The notes under the pieces were generated by a model. It was not told the origin of the DNA. It worked only from the letters and a program-made list of their open reading frames with translations, and searched no databases. From positions 28,264-92,263 of the forward strand of contig JAJYIF010000013.1 of assembly GCA_021790195.1 (NCBI GenBank): a stretch of 64,000 nt of DNA. The letters run 5' to 3'. The stretch is from Nitrospirota bacterium (GTDB lineage: Bacteria; Nitrospirota; Thermodesulfovibrionia; Thermodesulfovibrionales; UBA9159). The position numbers and the translations under genes are program-made. This document shows positions 6,645 through 15,042 of the stretch, piece after piece; the first letter of the stretch is position 1, and each line of letters starts with the position of its first letter.

Positions 6645-7052
6645 CTATTTGCACGGATAAGCTTGTATGAAAGCCTTGATAGCTAATGTAGACTCATTCT
6701 CATGCAGTTTTTCCGGATGGTCTTTTAGGTATTTGACCACCACCCGAGCAGCTTGACCATTTGTAATGCCACCCTCAGGCGTACAGAACAGGGCATCGCC
6801 TTTTAACATCAACTCATATGTTTTGTTCATATTAGTTATGCCCTGCATTAGGCCTGCGCAAAAAGCCAGTTGGTATGCCATTACAGAAGAATCCTTCCTC
6901 GTCGTGGGAATATTATCAGCTGCGTTCAGTAAGGTGCTGCACTTACTTAAAAGACAATTGCCGTCATCACAGTCAATCTTGTCAAGACTGTCAGCATAGC
7001 AGGGCATAGCGACTATAAATAGTAGCCCAAAGGTAATGAGTACTTTTTCCAT
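6645..7052 (-). CDS. Rap1a/Tai-like secreted protein
   Basis: 135 aa. Signal peptide of about 20 residues (ends AMPCYADS). The remaining sequence has the Rap1a/Tai pattern: AFCAGLMQGI, LFCTPEGGITNGQAARVVVKYLKDHPEKLHENESTLAIKAFIQAYPC, with paired cysteines and the final YPC. Members of this fold include immunity proteins of type VI secretion amidase effectors, but many are stand-alone periplasmic proteins. No effector gene is adjacent, so an immunity role is unproven. Confidence 0.75.
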   Translation of the reverse strand: MEKVLITFGLLFIVAMPCYADSLDKIDCDDGNCLLSKCSTLLNAADNIPTTRKDSSVMAYQLAFCAGLMQGITNMNKTYELMLKGDALFCTPEGGITNGQAARVVVKYLKDHPEKLHENESTLAIKAFIQAYPCK

Positions 7053-7088
7053 AAACGCCTCCTAATAATTCAATAGACATAACGTCTA

Positions 7089-7559
7089 TTATAGAATCGA
7101 TGCTCTTTTAGTAGCCCAAAGAACAAATAGAACCAAGCCTAAAACTAAGAAAATATATTCTAAGTTTAGGAAAACTTTATAAGATTTCCGCGCAATCTTT
7201 TGTGCTTTCTTTTTATCATTTGCGGATGGTGAATCACCGAGCAATACGAATGCGAATTTGCGCAAATGATCACGAAAAGATGTAATCTGCCACAGTTGTA
7301 TAGTACCCAGTATTATGGCGATGATGAATAGAATCCAACTAAGAAAAAGCAAAAAGTTGTCACCGGATTTAATTGTGGTCAATGAATCAAGAACTGCGAC
7401 CGCTGTTCCGGTTATGCCTATAAAACTACCAGATAAAGAAATACCATGTTTTGCTAAACTTTCAAAGGGGTTCAAAATCGGGTCAAAGGCTTCCAAAAAT
7501 TCACCTACCATCCTTTGCTCCCTTGTATCTTTCTCAAAATCATTAATAGTATCGTTCAT
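7089..7559 (-). CDS. Hypothetical membrane protein
   Basis: 156 aa. A polar N-terminal 45 residues precede two membrane segments near 47-90 (ISLSGSFIGITGTAVAVL and NFLLFLSWILFIIAIILGTIQLW), and a third lies at the C-terminus (YIFLVLGLVLFVLWA). Lower GC than the neighbouring operons, in keeping with the accessory character of this patch. Family not recognised. Confidence 0.7.
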   Translation of the reverse strand: MNDTINDFEKDTREQRMVGEFLEAFDPILNPFESLAKHGISLSGSFIGITGTAVAVLDSLTTIKSGDNFLLFLSWILFIIAIILGTIQLWQITSFRDHLRKFAFVLLGDSPSANDKKKAQKIARKSYKVFLNLEYIFLVLGLVLFVLWATKRASIL

Positions 7560-7854
7560 CTAAGAAAATCCTCAAATCTGAGCAAAAAAATCATAACGAA
7601 AGGATCTCCCGCCAAAAAGCATCAGAGTCTAATTGTTCCCTCGAACATCCGAAAAATTCCAGTAAATAATGTATCCCATCAGGTTGTCTGTTGTGCACGG
7701 CGTTCCCTCCTTAAGAACATACGCCATCGCTTTTTATTTTATCCATTTCGTACGGATGTTACAATCTATTTTTCTATTTCAGTTTGAATACATATTGATG
7801 GCTTAGATTTAGAAGATAAGAAAATTCCTGAATAGTGAAAAAAGACTTTTCGTG
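7560..7854. other. Intergenic, AT-rich
   Basis: About 295 bases without a supportable gene; no clear hairpin or promoter seen. Confidence 0.35.
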
Positions 7855-8193
7855 TCAGGTCTTGACATGAGAAATAACATCTTCCACTTTTTCCCTCAGT
7901 ATCTTGTCAGTTCTCATCAACTCCTGCAGGCGACTCGCTGCCTTGGTCACCGCGCTGTAATGTAGCCCCCCAAATATCTTCCCTATCTCCTCATTTCTCA
8001 AGCCGGAATATCTCTGCACGACATACAGCGCTGCAGGCCGAGCCAGGCAACCTCTGCTTCTCTTTTGCAACACTTCCTCCTTCTCAGTTCCAAACACTCG
8101 GGCCACAGTTTCGATGATTTTCTCCGGCGTTGCCGCTCTCTCTATTCTGCGCCCTTCCACGATTTCGCCACTTACAGGTTTTCCCGTGAGCAT
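7855..8193 (-). pseudogene. C-terminal DnaA-like domain of a REP-associated transposase, truncated
   Basis: 112 codons. Residues 20-105 resemble the DnaA C-terminal DNA-binding domain found at the end of many Y1 (REP-associated) transposases: IIETVARVFGTEKEEVLQKRSRGCLARPAALYVVQRYSGLRNEEIGKIFGGLHYSAVTKAASRLQ. The catalytic HUH/Y1 part is missing upstream, so this is a relic. A second relic of this transposase type lies at 55023-55282. A stand-alone DnaA-like regulator is a less likely alternative. Confidence 0.6.
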
Positions 8194-8419
8194 TTTCCTA
8201 ACGCGCTTAACTCAAGGATAGGTAAGCCACTGGTTTGACCAGTGAGACTTGAAAAGGTTTGACCTTGCAGGGTTGAGTACAATGGCATCCCTATCATCCA
8301 TGAAAAGTGCCCCCTAGTTTGACCCTTACATCAATAATCCTGGTTATACTCTGCACAATTATATCAAACTTCAGGGCTGACAGATACAGGAAGTAGGTCA
8401 AAATCTCATAGAGGAAATC

Positions 8420-8686
8420 TCAGCTGGCTTTCCTGGTTGCCTTTTCCTGCGTCACCCTCTCATGCAACCAGACCTTTATTAAGGCCCCCCTGTCGACCCC
8501 GATCTTCTGACGTATATCGTCAAGCTCTTTCACCAGAGACTCAGCGACGTCGATCGTCAGTCGAACTTTCTTTCCATGACGAATTACTTTCGCCTTCTCC
8601 ATATCGATCAAGTCATGAACATCCTCGCCTGCGTCAAAACGCCGGTCAAACTCCCTTGCGTTTTTAGCCAATCTTTCCTTTTTCAT
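8420..8686 (-). CDS. brnA: BrnA-type antitoxin (CopG/RHH)
   Basis: 88 aa from ATG 8686 (MKKERLAKNAREFDRRFD); an ATG three codons earlier is also possible. N-terminal region is the BrnT-binding segment FDRRFDAGEDVHDLIDMEKA, followed by a ribbon-helix-helix domain (KVRLTIDVAESLVKELDDIRQKIGVDRGALIKVWLHE). It overlaps brnT by 23 bases. It would neutralise BrnT and repress the pair. Confidence 0.88.
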   Translation of the reverse strand: MKKERLAKNAREFDRRFDAGEDVHDLIDMEKAKVIRHGKKVRLTIDVAESLVKELDDIRQKIGVDRGALIKVWLHERVTQEKATRKAS

Positions 8687-8939
8687 ATAATGCAACCTCC
8701 TTATCTCTCGAACGCCTCACAGAAATAATCCTTACAGTAGACTCGCCCCGAATTGTAAATACGGCGGTCCAGAGCTTCTCCTGAAGACGCCCGATCAGAA
8801 TTCTTCTCTTTTCGACAGGGTGCGGGGCCTCAATCTCAATCCTGTTATCGTCAAGCCAGAGTGCCTTTGCAGTTTTAAAATCAATACCGTGTTTAGTTGT
8901 ATTTGCAACGCTTTTTCGGGCATCCCAATCAAACGTCAT
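8664..8939 (-). CDS. brnT: BrnT-type ribonuclease toxin
   Basis: 91 aa. It matches the BrnT pattern throughout: FDWDARKSVANTTKHGIDF at the N-terminus, then an acidic strand, RRILIGRL, and the C-terminal ISVRRSRDKEVALYEKG. BrnT is a RelE-fold RNase that blocks translation and is held by BrnA, encoded immediately downstream. Toxin precedes antitoxin, as usual for this family. Confidence 0.9.
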   Translation of the reverse strand: MTFDWDARKSVANTTKHGIDFKTAKALWLDDNRIEIEAPHPVEKRRILIGRLQEKLWTAVFTIRGESTVRIISVRRSRDKEVALYEKGKIG

Positions 8940-9277
8940 GATATATTATACAGAACTTGATGTAAATCTGTACATATTTGGTAATAAAACTAATTGCCCG
9001 TAAAAATAAATATTACCGAGGGAAATTATCATCGAAAGCTGTAATGCGAGGAACCTGAACTGATAAGGGCCGAGACTTTCCGCTACGATTTAGGCGCGTG
9101 TGCTTCGGGATAAAGCCCGCGCCAGTTGCGCCGGCGCATAATTTTTTGTTATCAGGTGGAGACTAAAGCTATGATGGCTCTATTGCCGCCTTCTATCGGG
9201 ACCGGTTAACTAACAGTGAAGTTTCGGAGATGATTTGACTGCCAAGATTTCTTCGCTGCTTTAGAAACGAGGATGAT
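8940..9277. other. Intergenic region
   Basis: No convincing gene. It contains GC-rich inverted segments around 9105-9140 (for example GCGCCGGCGC) without a U tract; no known riboswitch pattern is recognisable. Confidence 0.35.
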
Positions 9278-9379
9278 ATGACGCGAATTTGCCAAAAATG
9301 TAAGAACTCATATTACTTTGACGATCAAAAGATACCATTGAAACTTACTCCCTCCCGGAATTGCGACCAGCCGCAATAG
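9278..9379 (+). pseudogene. Zinc-ribbon fragment (33 codons)
   Basis: ATG 9278 follows GAGGATGAT. The frame has CQKCKNSYYFDDQKIP, like the first half of an MJ0042-type zinc ribbon (CxxC-x-xY-x-D-x-KIP), and ends early at TAG. The second CxxC is degraded to a single Cys, so this is probably a gene remnant. Confidence 0.35.
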
Positions 9380-9396
9380 CGACATAAGCTTCACAG

Positions 9397-10053
9397 CTAC
9401 TTCGCCTCGGTATGCCTTATCATCCTTCCTTCTACCATATAGACGACCATCTCGGCTATATTGGTCGCGTGGTCTGCGATCCTTTCGAGGTACTTCGCTA
9501 TGTAGGTTATCTTCACGGCCCTCGACACCGCCCTCGGGTCCTGGATCATGAAGAAGACCAGCTCGTTGAAGATCTGGACCGTGAGGTTGTCGACCTCATC
9601 GTCTCTATGGATGACGTCATACGCAACAGAGGTGTCCTTCCTTACAAAGGCATCTAGGACGTCGATAAGCATTCCCTGGGCGATCTCGGCCATCCTCGGT
9701 ATGTCGATATAAGGCTTGAGCGGCGGCTCTTCGTTGAGCTCTATCGCCCGCTCGCAGATATCCTCTGCAAGGTCGCCCATTCTTTCGAGGTCGGTGGTGA
9801 TCTTCATGGCGGTCGTAATGAAGCGCAGGTCCCCGGCCTTGGGCTGTCTGATCGCAAGGAGCCTTATACACTCCTCGTCGATCTCGACGTCGAGCGCATT
9901 TATCTGATGGTCTCTCTTGATCACTTCACCTGCGAGATCGGGGTCCCGGTCGACAAGGGACTTTATGGAGTCCCTTATGGCCGCCTCCACGAGAAGGCCC
10001 ATCTTCAAAATCCTTTCCTTCAGGTTCCTCAGTTCCTCATCAAAGATCGACAT
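9397..10053 (-). CDS. phoU: Phosphate transport regulator PhoU
   Basis: 218 aa of two PhoU three-helix repeats with the metal-binding E/DxxxD-type motifs (KITTDLERMGDLAEDICERAIE in the first half, AKYLERIADHATNIAEMVVY in the second). PhoU inhibits PhoR signalling when phosphate is plentiful, by contact with PstB and PhoR. Its start abuts the pstB stop, so it is the last gene of the pstSCAB-phoU operon. PhoB and PhoR are encoded at 27109-29600. Confidence 0.96.
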   Translation of the reverse strand: MSIFDEELRNLKERILKMGLLVEAAIRDSIKSLVDRDPDLAGEVIKRDHQINALDVEIDEECIRLLAIRQPKAGDLRFITTAMKITTDLERMGDLAEDICERAIELNEEPPLKPYIDIPRMAEIAQGMLIDVLDAFVRKDTSVAYDVIHRDDEVDNLTVQIFNELVFFMIQDPRAVSRAVKITYIAKYLERIADHATNIAEMVVYMVEGRMIRHTEAK

Positions 10054-10814
10054 CAGCCAAACCTCCCTGTGACATAGTCCTCTGTAAGCTTTTCAGAGGG
10101 GGCAGTAAATATCTTATCCGTCTTTCCGAATTCTATCAACTCCCCGAGCATCAGGAAGCCGGTCCAGTCTGACATCCTGGCCGCCTGCTGCATATTGTGG
10201 GTCACGATGATGATCGTGACCTCTTCCTTCAGGTTGATCGCAAGCTCCTCTATCTTTGCGGTGGAAATGGGGTCGAGCGCGGAAGTGGGCTCGTCGAAAA
10301 GCAGGACCTCCGGTTTGACCGCAAGCGCCCGGGCTATGACTAGCCTCTGCTGCTGTCCCCCCGAGAGCTCGTATGCGCTGGCGCCGAGCTTGTCCTTTAC
10401 CTCGTTCCAGAGCGCGGATTGCCTCAGGGCCGTTTCGACTTTTTCCGAGAGGTCCGACCTCTTTGTGACGCCTTTGAGTTTGAGGCCGTAAGCTATGTTG
10501 TCGAAGATGGACATGGGGAAGGGGGTGGGCTTCTGGAAGACCATCCCGACCCTGCTCCTCAGGTCGATGACATCCACGTCGCCGGAGAGGATATTGACGT
10601 TGTCAAGGACTATCTCGCCTTCATACCTGTTCTTCGGGTAAAGATCGTGCATCCTGTTGAAGCACCGAAGGAGAGTGGTCTTTCCACAGCCGGACGGTCC
10701 GATCAGGGCCGTGACGCTGTTCTCATGTACGGGGAGACTGATGTTCTTCAGCGCATGGACGTTTCCTGCGTAATGGAAATTCAGGTTCTTCACCTCTATT
10801 TTCAGCTGGTCCAC
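10053..10814 (-). CDS. pstB: Phosphate ABC transporter ATPase PstB
   Basis: 253 aa. Walker [13 protein letters not shown]-loop [14 protein letters not shown] typical of PstB, signature [15 protein letters not shown], Walker [14 protein letters not shown] and the switch His in [13 protein letters not shown]. It energises high-affinity phosphate import through PstC-PstA. It touches pstA (one shared base) and phoU. Confidence 0.97.
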   Translation of the reverse strand: MDQLKIEVKNLNFHYAGNVHALKNISLPVHENSVTALIGPSGCGKTTLLRCFNRMHDLYPKNRYEGEIVLDNVNILSGDVDVIDLRSRVGMVFQKPTPFPMSIFDNIAYGLKLKGVTKRSDLSEKVETALRQSALWNEVKDKLGASAYELSGGQQQRLVIARALAVKPEVLLFDEPTSALDPISTAKIEELAINLKEEVTIIIVTHNMQQAARMSDWTGFLMLGELIEFGKTDKIFTAPSEKLTEDYVTGRFG

Positions 10815-11656
10815 TATCTATACCTCCATTTGATCAGCGCCCTTCCCACAATCGTCAGAATAAGTATGAATACGGTTATTATGAAGGCCGCGGCCCAGGC
10901 CTGCGCGTGCCAATCGTCATAAGGCCCCATAGCGTACTGGAAGATGGTCACGGTCAAAGACGCTATCGGCCCCTTCATATTGAGCGAAAAAAAGGAATTG
11001 TTGAAAGAAGTAAACAGCAAAGGCGCTGTCTCTCCCGCCACCCTCGCGATCGAGAGCAGGACCCCTGTCAGTATTCCGGCTGCCGCGCCCCTGTAGACCA
11101 CCTGCGTGATCACTTTGTAATAGGGAGCGCCGAGGGCAAAAGCGGCCTCTCTCAAAGTCCAGGGGACGAGCGCGAGCATGTTCTCTGTGGTCCTTAAGAC
11201 AACCGGGATCATGATGATCGCGAGCGCCACCGCGCCGGCCCATCCGTTGAAATGTCCCACTGGCTTTACCAGGACGGCATATATGAAGGTCCCTATGACG
11301 ATCGAGGGTACGCTCACCATGATATCCGAAAGGACGCTGATAACGCGGGCGATCCTCCGGCCCCGCGCGTACTCCGCAAGAAAGGTCCCTCCGAGGACAC
11401 CGACAGGCACCCCGATAAGGGTCGCGAATACCGTGATCATCAGCTGACCTATAAATGCGTTCCGGAGTCCGCCACCCTCAACGCCGGGAGGCGCCGGATC
11501 ATTAAGAAAAAGAGCCGGACTCAGGGCCTTTATGCCGTTGACGAGCACGTCTCCGAGGATAAAGACGAGCCAAAAGAGGCCGCCAAGTGCCGCGAGTGTG
11601 CAGAGGAGAAGAGCGATGTATCCCTCGGTCTTTCTGACCTGTTCCCGTGTCATCAT
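10814..11656 (-). CDS. pstA: Phosphate ABC transporter permease PstA
   Basis: 280 aa with six predicted membrane helices and the cytoplasmic coupling loop [22 protein letters not shown]. The family motif [18 protein letters not shown] is present. Forms the inner-membrane channel with PstC. Adjacent to pstC (49 bases) and pstB (1-base overlap). Confidence 0.96.
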   Translation of the reverse strand: MMTREQVRKTEGYIALLLCTLAALGGLFWLVFILGDVLVNGIKALSPALFLNDPAPPGVEGGGLRNAFIGQLMITVFATLIGVPVGVLGGTFLAEYARGRRIARVISVLSDIMVSVPSIVIGTFIYAVLVKPVGHFNGWAGAVALAIIMIPVVLRTTENMLALVPWTLREAAFALGAPYYKVITQVVYRGAAAGILTGVLLSIARVAGETAPLLFTSFNNSFFSLNMKGPIASLTVTIFQYAMGPYDDWHAQAWAAAFIITVFILILTIVGRALIKWRYR

Positions 11657-11705
11657 TGGAGCGGCCCGCGAAAGTTCAAAAAGGTCAAACAGGTCAAATA
11701 GCCCT

Positions 11706-12647
11706 TCACCTTGAAAATCTCCTTTCGGCCCTGATCAAGAAGAACTTTGCGACTGCGAGGGTGATGAAACTCATCATAAAGAGGACCAGCGCGAGGTAAA
11801 AAAGAGAAGAGAGATAGATGTCCTTGTCCGCCTCGACGAACTCGTTTGCGAGCGTTACTGTGATAGTGGCCGCTGCATCGAGAAGAGAGCTCGTTATCTT
11901 GTGGTCGTTGCCGAGTACAAAGGCAACGGCCATTGTTTCGCCGAGCGCCCTTCCGAGCGAAAGCACCGCCCCGCCGAAGACGCCGAGCTTAGAGTAGGGG
12001 AGCACCACGTTCTTGACGACCTCCCATTTCGTGGCCCCGACCGCGTAGGCTGATTCCTTCACGATGGGCGGAGTGAGATTGAAAGAGTCCCTCGAAATGC
12101 TTGCAGTGAAGGGGATGATCATTATGCTAAGTATGACGCTCGCTGTGAGGATGTCGATGCCCATCGGCGTCCCCTGAAAGAGAAAGGCGACGAGAGGAAT
12201 ACCTGTCGTCATTTTCTGAAGAAAGGGTTCGACATAGTTACCCATGATGGGGGAAAGCGCAAAGAGCCCCCACATCCCGTATATGATGCTCGGGATCGCG
12301 GCAAGCAGTTCTATGGCGACGCCGATGGGGCCCTTCAGGAAATTCGGAGAGATCTCCGTTATAAAGATCGCGATCCCTATGGCCACAGGTATCGCAATAA
12401 TCAATGAAAGAATGGTCGTAACGACCGTCCCGTAAATATTGGTAAGCGCGCCAAAAGATTCCCTGACGGGGTCCCAGTCTGTGGAACTGAGGAAGTGCCA
12501 GACGCCGAACTTGCTTATGGCGAGGGAGGACTCCGAGAAAAGGACATAAAGAATACCGACAACAAGGACAATTACTGAAAAGGACGCCACTGCGGTTATT
12601 GCTGAAAATGTCACATCGACGGGATTCTTTCTCGAAGATACCGGCAA
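11706..12647 (-). CDS. pstC: Phosphate ABC transporter permease PstC
   Basis: 313 aa, six membrane helices, with the PstC segments LSSTDWDPVRESFGALTNIYGT and the coupling loop VKESAYAVGATKWEVVKNVVLPYS. Pairs with PstA. The upstream gap to pstS (240 bases) carries a dispersed repeat, which may lower expression of the downstream genes relative to pstS. Confidence 0.96.
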   Translation of the reverse strand: MPVSSRKNPVDVTFSAITAVASFSVIVLVVGILYVLFSESSLAISKFGVWHFLSSTDWDPVRESFGALTNIYGTVVTTILSLIIAIPVAIGIAIFITEISPNFLKGPIGVAIELLAAIPSIIYGMWGLFALSPIMGNYVEPFLQKMTTGIPLVAFLFQGTPMGIDILTASVILSIMIIPFTASISRDSFNLTPPIVKESAYAVGATKWEVVKNVVLPYSKLGVFGGAVLSLGRALGETMAVAFVLGNDHKITSSLLDAAATITVTLANEFVEADKDIYLSSLFYLALVLFMMSFITLAVAKFFLIRAERRFSR

Positions 12648-12751
12648 TTCTATCCTTCCTTTCCCCGGTATTTCCGGGGTTCGAGGGCCTTTAACCCGTC
12701 ACGGCCGCGAGTTGTTTCTTGCCGGCCCAGGCCGGCCGGTACCAAGAGAGC

Positions 12752-12845
12752 TTCACCACAGAGGCACAGAGGCGCGGATGAAGTCCGGAAATAAATGGGA
12801 CATATCCTTCCCTGCGTCTCCATGTCTCTGTGGCTAATTCTATTT
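12752..12845. repeat. Inverted-repeat element between pstS and pstC
   Basis: TTCACCACAGAGGCACAGAGG at its left end is answered by an inverted copy (CCATGTCTCTGTGGCTAATT) at its right, forming a long imperfect hairpin. Elements with this 'accacagagg...cctctgtggt' look occur widely in environmental bacterial genomes. Here it separates pstS from pstCAB-phoU. Confidence 0.7.
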
Positions 12846-12887
12846 TGTGCCATTTTGCACAAGACTTATCTTCAAAGGACAACGCTC

Positions 12888-13898
12888 CTAATAGATCCCA
12901 TTCGCCTTCCAGTAGGCCCTGATCTTGTTCTTCAAGGACGCGGGAAGAGGGACGTAGATCAATTCCTTTGCCTTGTTGTCTCCGTTCTTGAAGGCCCAGT
13001 CATAGAATTTGACGGTCTTCATACTCGCGTCCTTCTTGTCCCTGGCAAGGAGAACGAAGGTCCCGCCGGCGATGGGCCATGCATTTGCGCCCTTGGCATT
13101 GGTCATCATCAGGTCGAAGTCATTCTTTGCCTCGAAATCAGCCGTATTTGCCGCATTTTCGAAGGTCAGGAAATTCGGCGATACGAAATGACCGGCCGGG
13201 TTCTTCAACTGGGTGTATGACAATCTGTTCTGCTGCGCGTAAGCGAATTCGACGTAGCCTACGGAATAGCCCGCCCTTCTGACGTAGTTGGTCACGCCTT
13301 CGCTGCCCTTGCCTCCGATGCCTACGGGCCATTTCACCGAAACGCCGGTCCCCACTTTCTTCTTCCATTCGGGGCAGGTCTGGTCTAGATAGTTAGTGAA
13401 GATGGCGGTTGTCCCCGAGCCGTCGGACCTGTGCACCACCGTGATTTCCTTGTGGGGCAGGTTCATCGCCGGGTTCAATGCCCTGAGCTGCGGGTCGTCC
13501 CAATATTTGAGCTCGCCGAGGTAGATCCTGCACATGGTCTGGGAATCGAGACGCATCTGGTCGGGCTTTACCCCGGGCACGTTTACGATGGGAACGACGC
13601 CGCCGATTACGGCTGGGAACTGGATCAGTCCGTCCTTCTTGAGTTCAGCGGGGCTGAGAGGAAGATCAGAGGCGCCGAAATCCACGGTCCTCTCGGTTAT
13701 CTGTCTGATCCCGCCGCCTGAGCCGATCGATTGATAATTGAGACGGACGCCGGTGACCTTCTGGTAATCGTATGCCCATGCAGAGTAAATTGGATATGCA
13801 AAAGAAGACCCCGCGCCGTTAATGGTTTCTGCGGCCCCTGCTATGCCGAAAGAGAGAATAAGGGCAACCGACAGGACCAAACCTATAATTTTTTTCAT
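12888..13898 (-). CDS. pstS: Periplasmic phosphate-binding protein PstS
   Basis: 336 aa with a signal peptide of about 22 residues (ends SFGIAGAAE). Phosphate-binding motifs are present: NGAGSSFAYPIYSAW, the SIGSGGGIRQI loop, and HRSDGSGTTAIFTNYL. Delivers phosphate to PstCA. It is first in its operon, preceded by a multi-copy Pho box (13934-13973) and a strong ribosome site (AGGAGG). Confidence 0.97.
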   Translation of the reverse strand: MKKIIGLVLSVALILSFGIAGAAETINGAGSSFAYPIYSAWAYDYQKVTGVRLNYQSIGSGGGIRQITERTVDFGASDLPLSPAELKKDGLIQFPAVIGGVVPIVNVPGVKPDQMRLDSQTMCRIYLGELKYWDDPQLRALNPAMNLPHKEITVVHRSDGSGTTAIFTNYLDQTCPEWKKKVGTGVSVKWPVGIGGKGSEGVTNYVRRAGYSVGYVEFAYAQQNRLSYTQLKNPAGHFVSPNFLTFENAANTADFEAKNDFDLMMTNAKGANAWPIAGGTFVLLARDKKDASMKTVKFYDWAFKNGDNKAKELIYVPLPASLKNKIRAYWKANGIY

Positions 13899-13933
13899 TT
13901 CTTGCTTCCTCCTTTAGTAGCGTACATTTGAAT

Positions 13934-13973
13934 TGTTACAACTATGTTACAGTTCTGTTAAATTGTCGTTACA
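13934..13973 (-). promoter_or_regulatory. Four-copy Pho box upstream of pstS
   Basis: The 7-mer TGTTACA and variants occur at 13934, 13945, 13956 (TGTTAAA) and 13967 (CGTTACA), spaced exactly 11 bp. On the minus strand these read TGTAACA/TTAACA direct repeats, the helical phasing expected for tandem PhoB dimers. It lies about 35-75 bases before the pstS start. Confidence 0.8.
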
Positions 13974-14029
13974 TATCCACCTCCATTATTCCACAGATTT
14001 CAGTGAGACGCGAACGATAACATTTCATT

Positions 14030-14206
14030 TCACGCACTGACCAGCTCCTTCTCCTTTCCTGCGGATACGGACGTCAACAGAAAAGGGCACTTCGTATGGT
14101 TCTTTGTCCTGCAATATTCATGAAGCTGAAAATTGCTCGGAACGTAAGGATCGTTTTTTGCCTTGCAGACGGGCACAACCCATTTTTCAAGATGAGGGCA
14201 TCTCAT
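14030..14206 (-). CDS. Small four-cysteine protein, copy 1
   Basis: 58 aa from ATG 14206, which sits 7 bases after an AGGAGGAGG site and 3 bases after the stop of the preceding gene. The cysteine pattern is CPHL-x8-C-x17-C-x7-CP. The preceding gene has the same pattern, so the two look like tandem paralogues. Four spaced cysteines suggest a zinc or Fe-S knuckle. No signal peptide. Family not named here; function unknown. Confidence 0.7.
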   Translation of the reverse strand: MRCPHLEKWVVPVCKAKNDPYVPSNFQLHEYCRTKNHTKCPFLLTSVSAGKEKELVSA

Positions 14207-14208
14207 TT

Positions 14209-14412
14209 CTACCTCCTCCTGAGGAGCTTTGAAAGGAAGATCGGGCAATCATCATAGTCTTCATTATTACAGAATGTTTCCCTTGCATTTGCTGTCGGTA
14301 TCAGGGTTGATAGTGAAGCCTTACATGCCGCGGTCTTGCCAAGATACGGACATCCCGTATCATTAGTGTTTCCCGGAGACGACGAGCTGACTGTTGCGAG
14401 ATTATTTTCCAA
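14209..14412 (-). CDS. Small four-cysteine protein, copy 2
   Basis: 67 aa. After a Ser/Thr-rich start it shows CPYL-x6-C-x17-C-x7-CP, matching the gene that follows it in spacing of the last three cysteines. The 3' end (coding LLRRR) contains the ribosome site of the next gene, so the pair is co-translated. Likely a metal-binding or redox micro-protein; no known function. Confidence 0.65.
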   Translation of the reverse strand: MENNLATVSSSSPGNTNDTGCPYLGKTAACKASLSTLIPTANARETFCNNEDYDDCPIFLSKLLRRR

Positions 14413-14657
14413 ATTTAACCACCTTCTTTCTTTTTAGGATAGGTTTTTTCTGTTACAGGATTATTAAGGCGGGATGAAATCTGTGTGAAAAAAGGGTCAA
14501 TTCGAGGTTGTCCGGCGCTTCGCAATTTTTCAGCGAAATGGGGCGGCAAGCCGCTTTCGATGATAGCCGCTGCCACCTTTTCCGCATTGGAGGGATTCTT
14601 AGGAATTCTGTTTGCACGGCGTCAGGGAGAACATCAGACCTTGCGTGATCTTTGATG

Positions 14658-15038
14658 TCATGCCTCTATGTATCTGGCAACTTTCTTCCGCAAGTTGAAT
14701 ATGTCTCCTTTGCAGATATAGCCTGCGACCCCGTAGTCCGCAACAGCCTTCCGCAAACTGTCCTCATCATTTGACGAATAAAAAAGTATGGGCAAATTCC
14801 TTCTGCCGCTGTTTGTAAGGAGCAATTTTGAGAGCCTATCGCCCGAGAGCGCAGGCATGTTCAGATCGAGCAGGACAAGATCTGGCTGGTGTTCCTTCAC
14901 CACATTTGTGGCGCCGAACCCATTCTTATGAATGATTACCTCGTATCCCTCATCTTCAAGAAGGTCTTTTACGGCCAGCAGATGCTTCTCGTCGTCGTCA
15001 ATCACAACTATCCTCTTCTTTGTCTTTGCGGTTTCCAT
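14658..15038 (-). CDS. Single-domain response regulator (CheY-like)
   Basis: 126 aa from ATG 15038 with a good AAGGAG site. Receiver-domain residues are intact: VIDDDEKH (acidic pair), phospho-acceptor Asp in LVLLDLNMPALSG, Ser/Thr at FYSSNDED and the conserved Lys in YICKGD. No output domain. It is encoded just after the histidine kinase at 15043-16221 and is the likely phosphorylation target. Confidence 0.9.
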   Translation of the reverse strand: METAKTKKRIVVIDDDEKHLLAVKDLLEDEGYEVIIHKNGFGATNVVKEHQPDLVLLDLNMPALSGDRLSKLLLTNSGRRNLPILFYSSNDEDSLRKAVADYGVAGYICKGDIFNLRKKVARYIEA

Positions 15039-15042
15039 ATGC

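Noticed and set aside
8940..9277. GC-rich intergenic stretch near 9105-9140 as a riboswitch
   Set aside because: No recognisable consensus, and the downstream plus-strand frame is only a 33-codon fragment.
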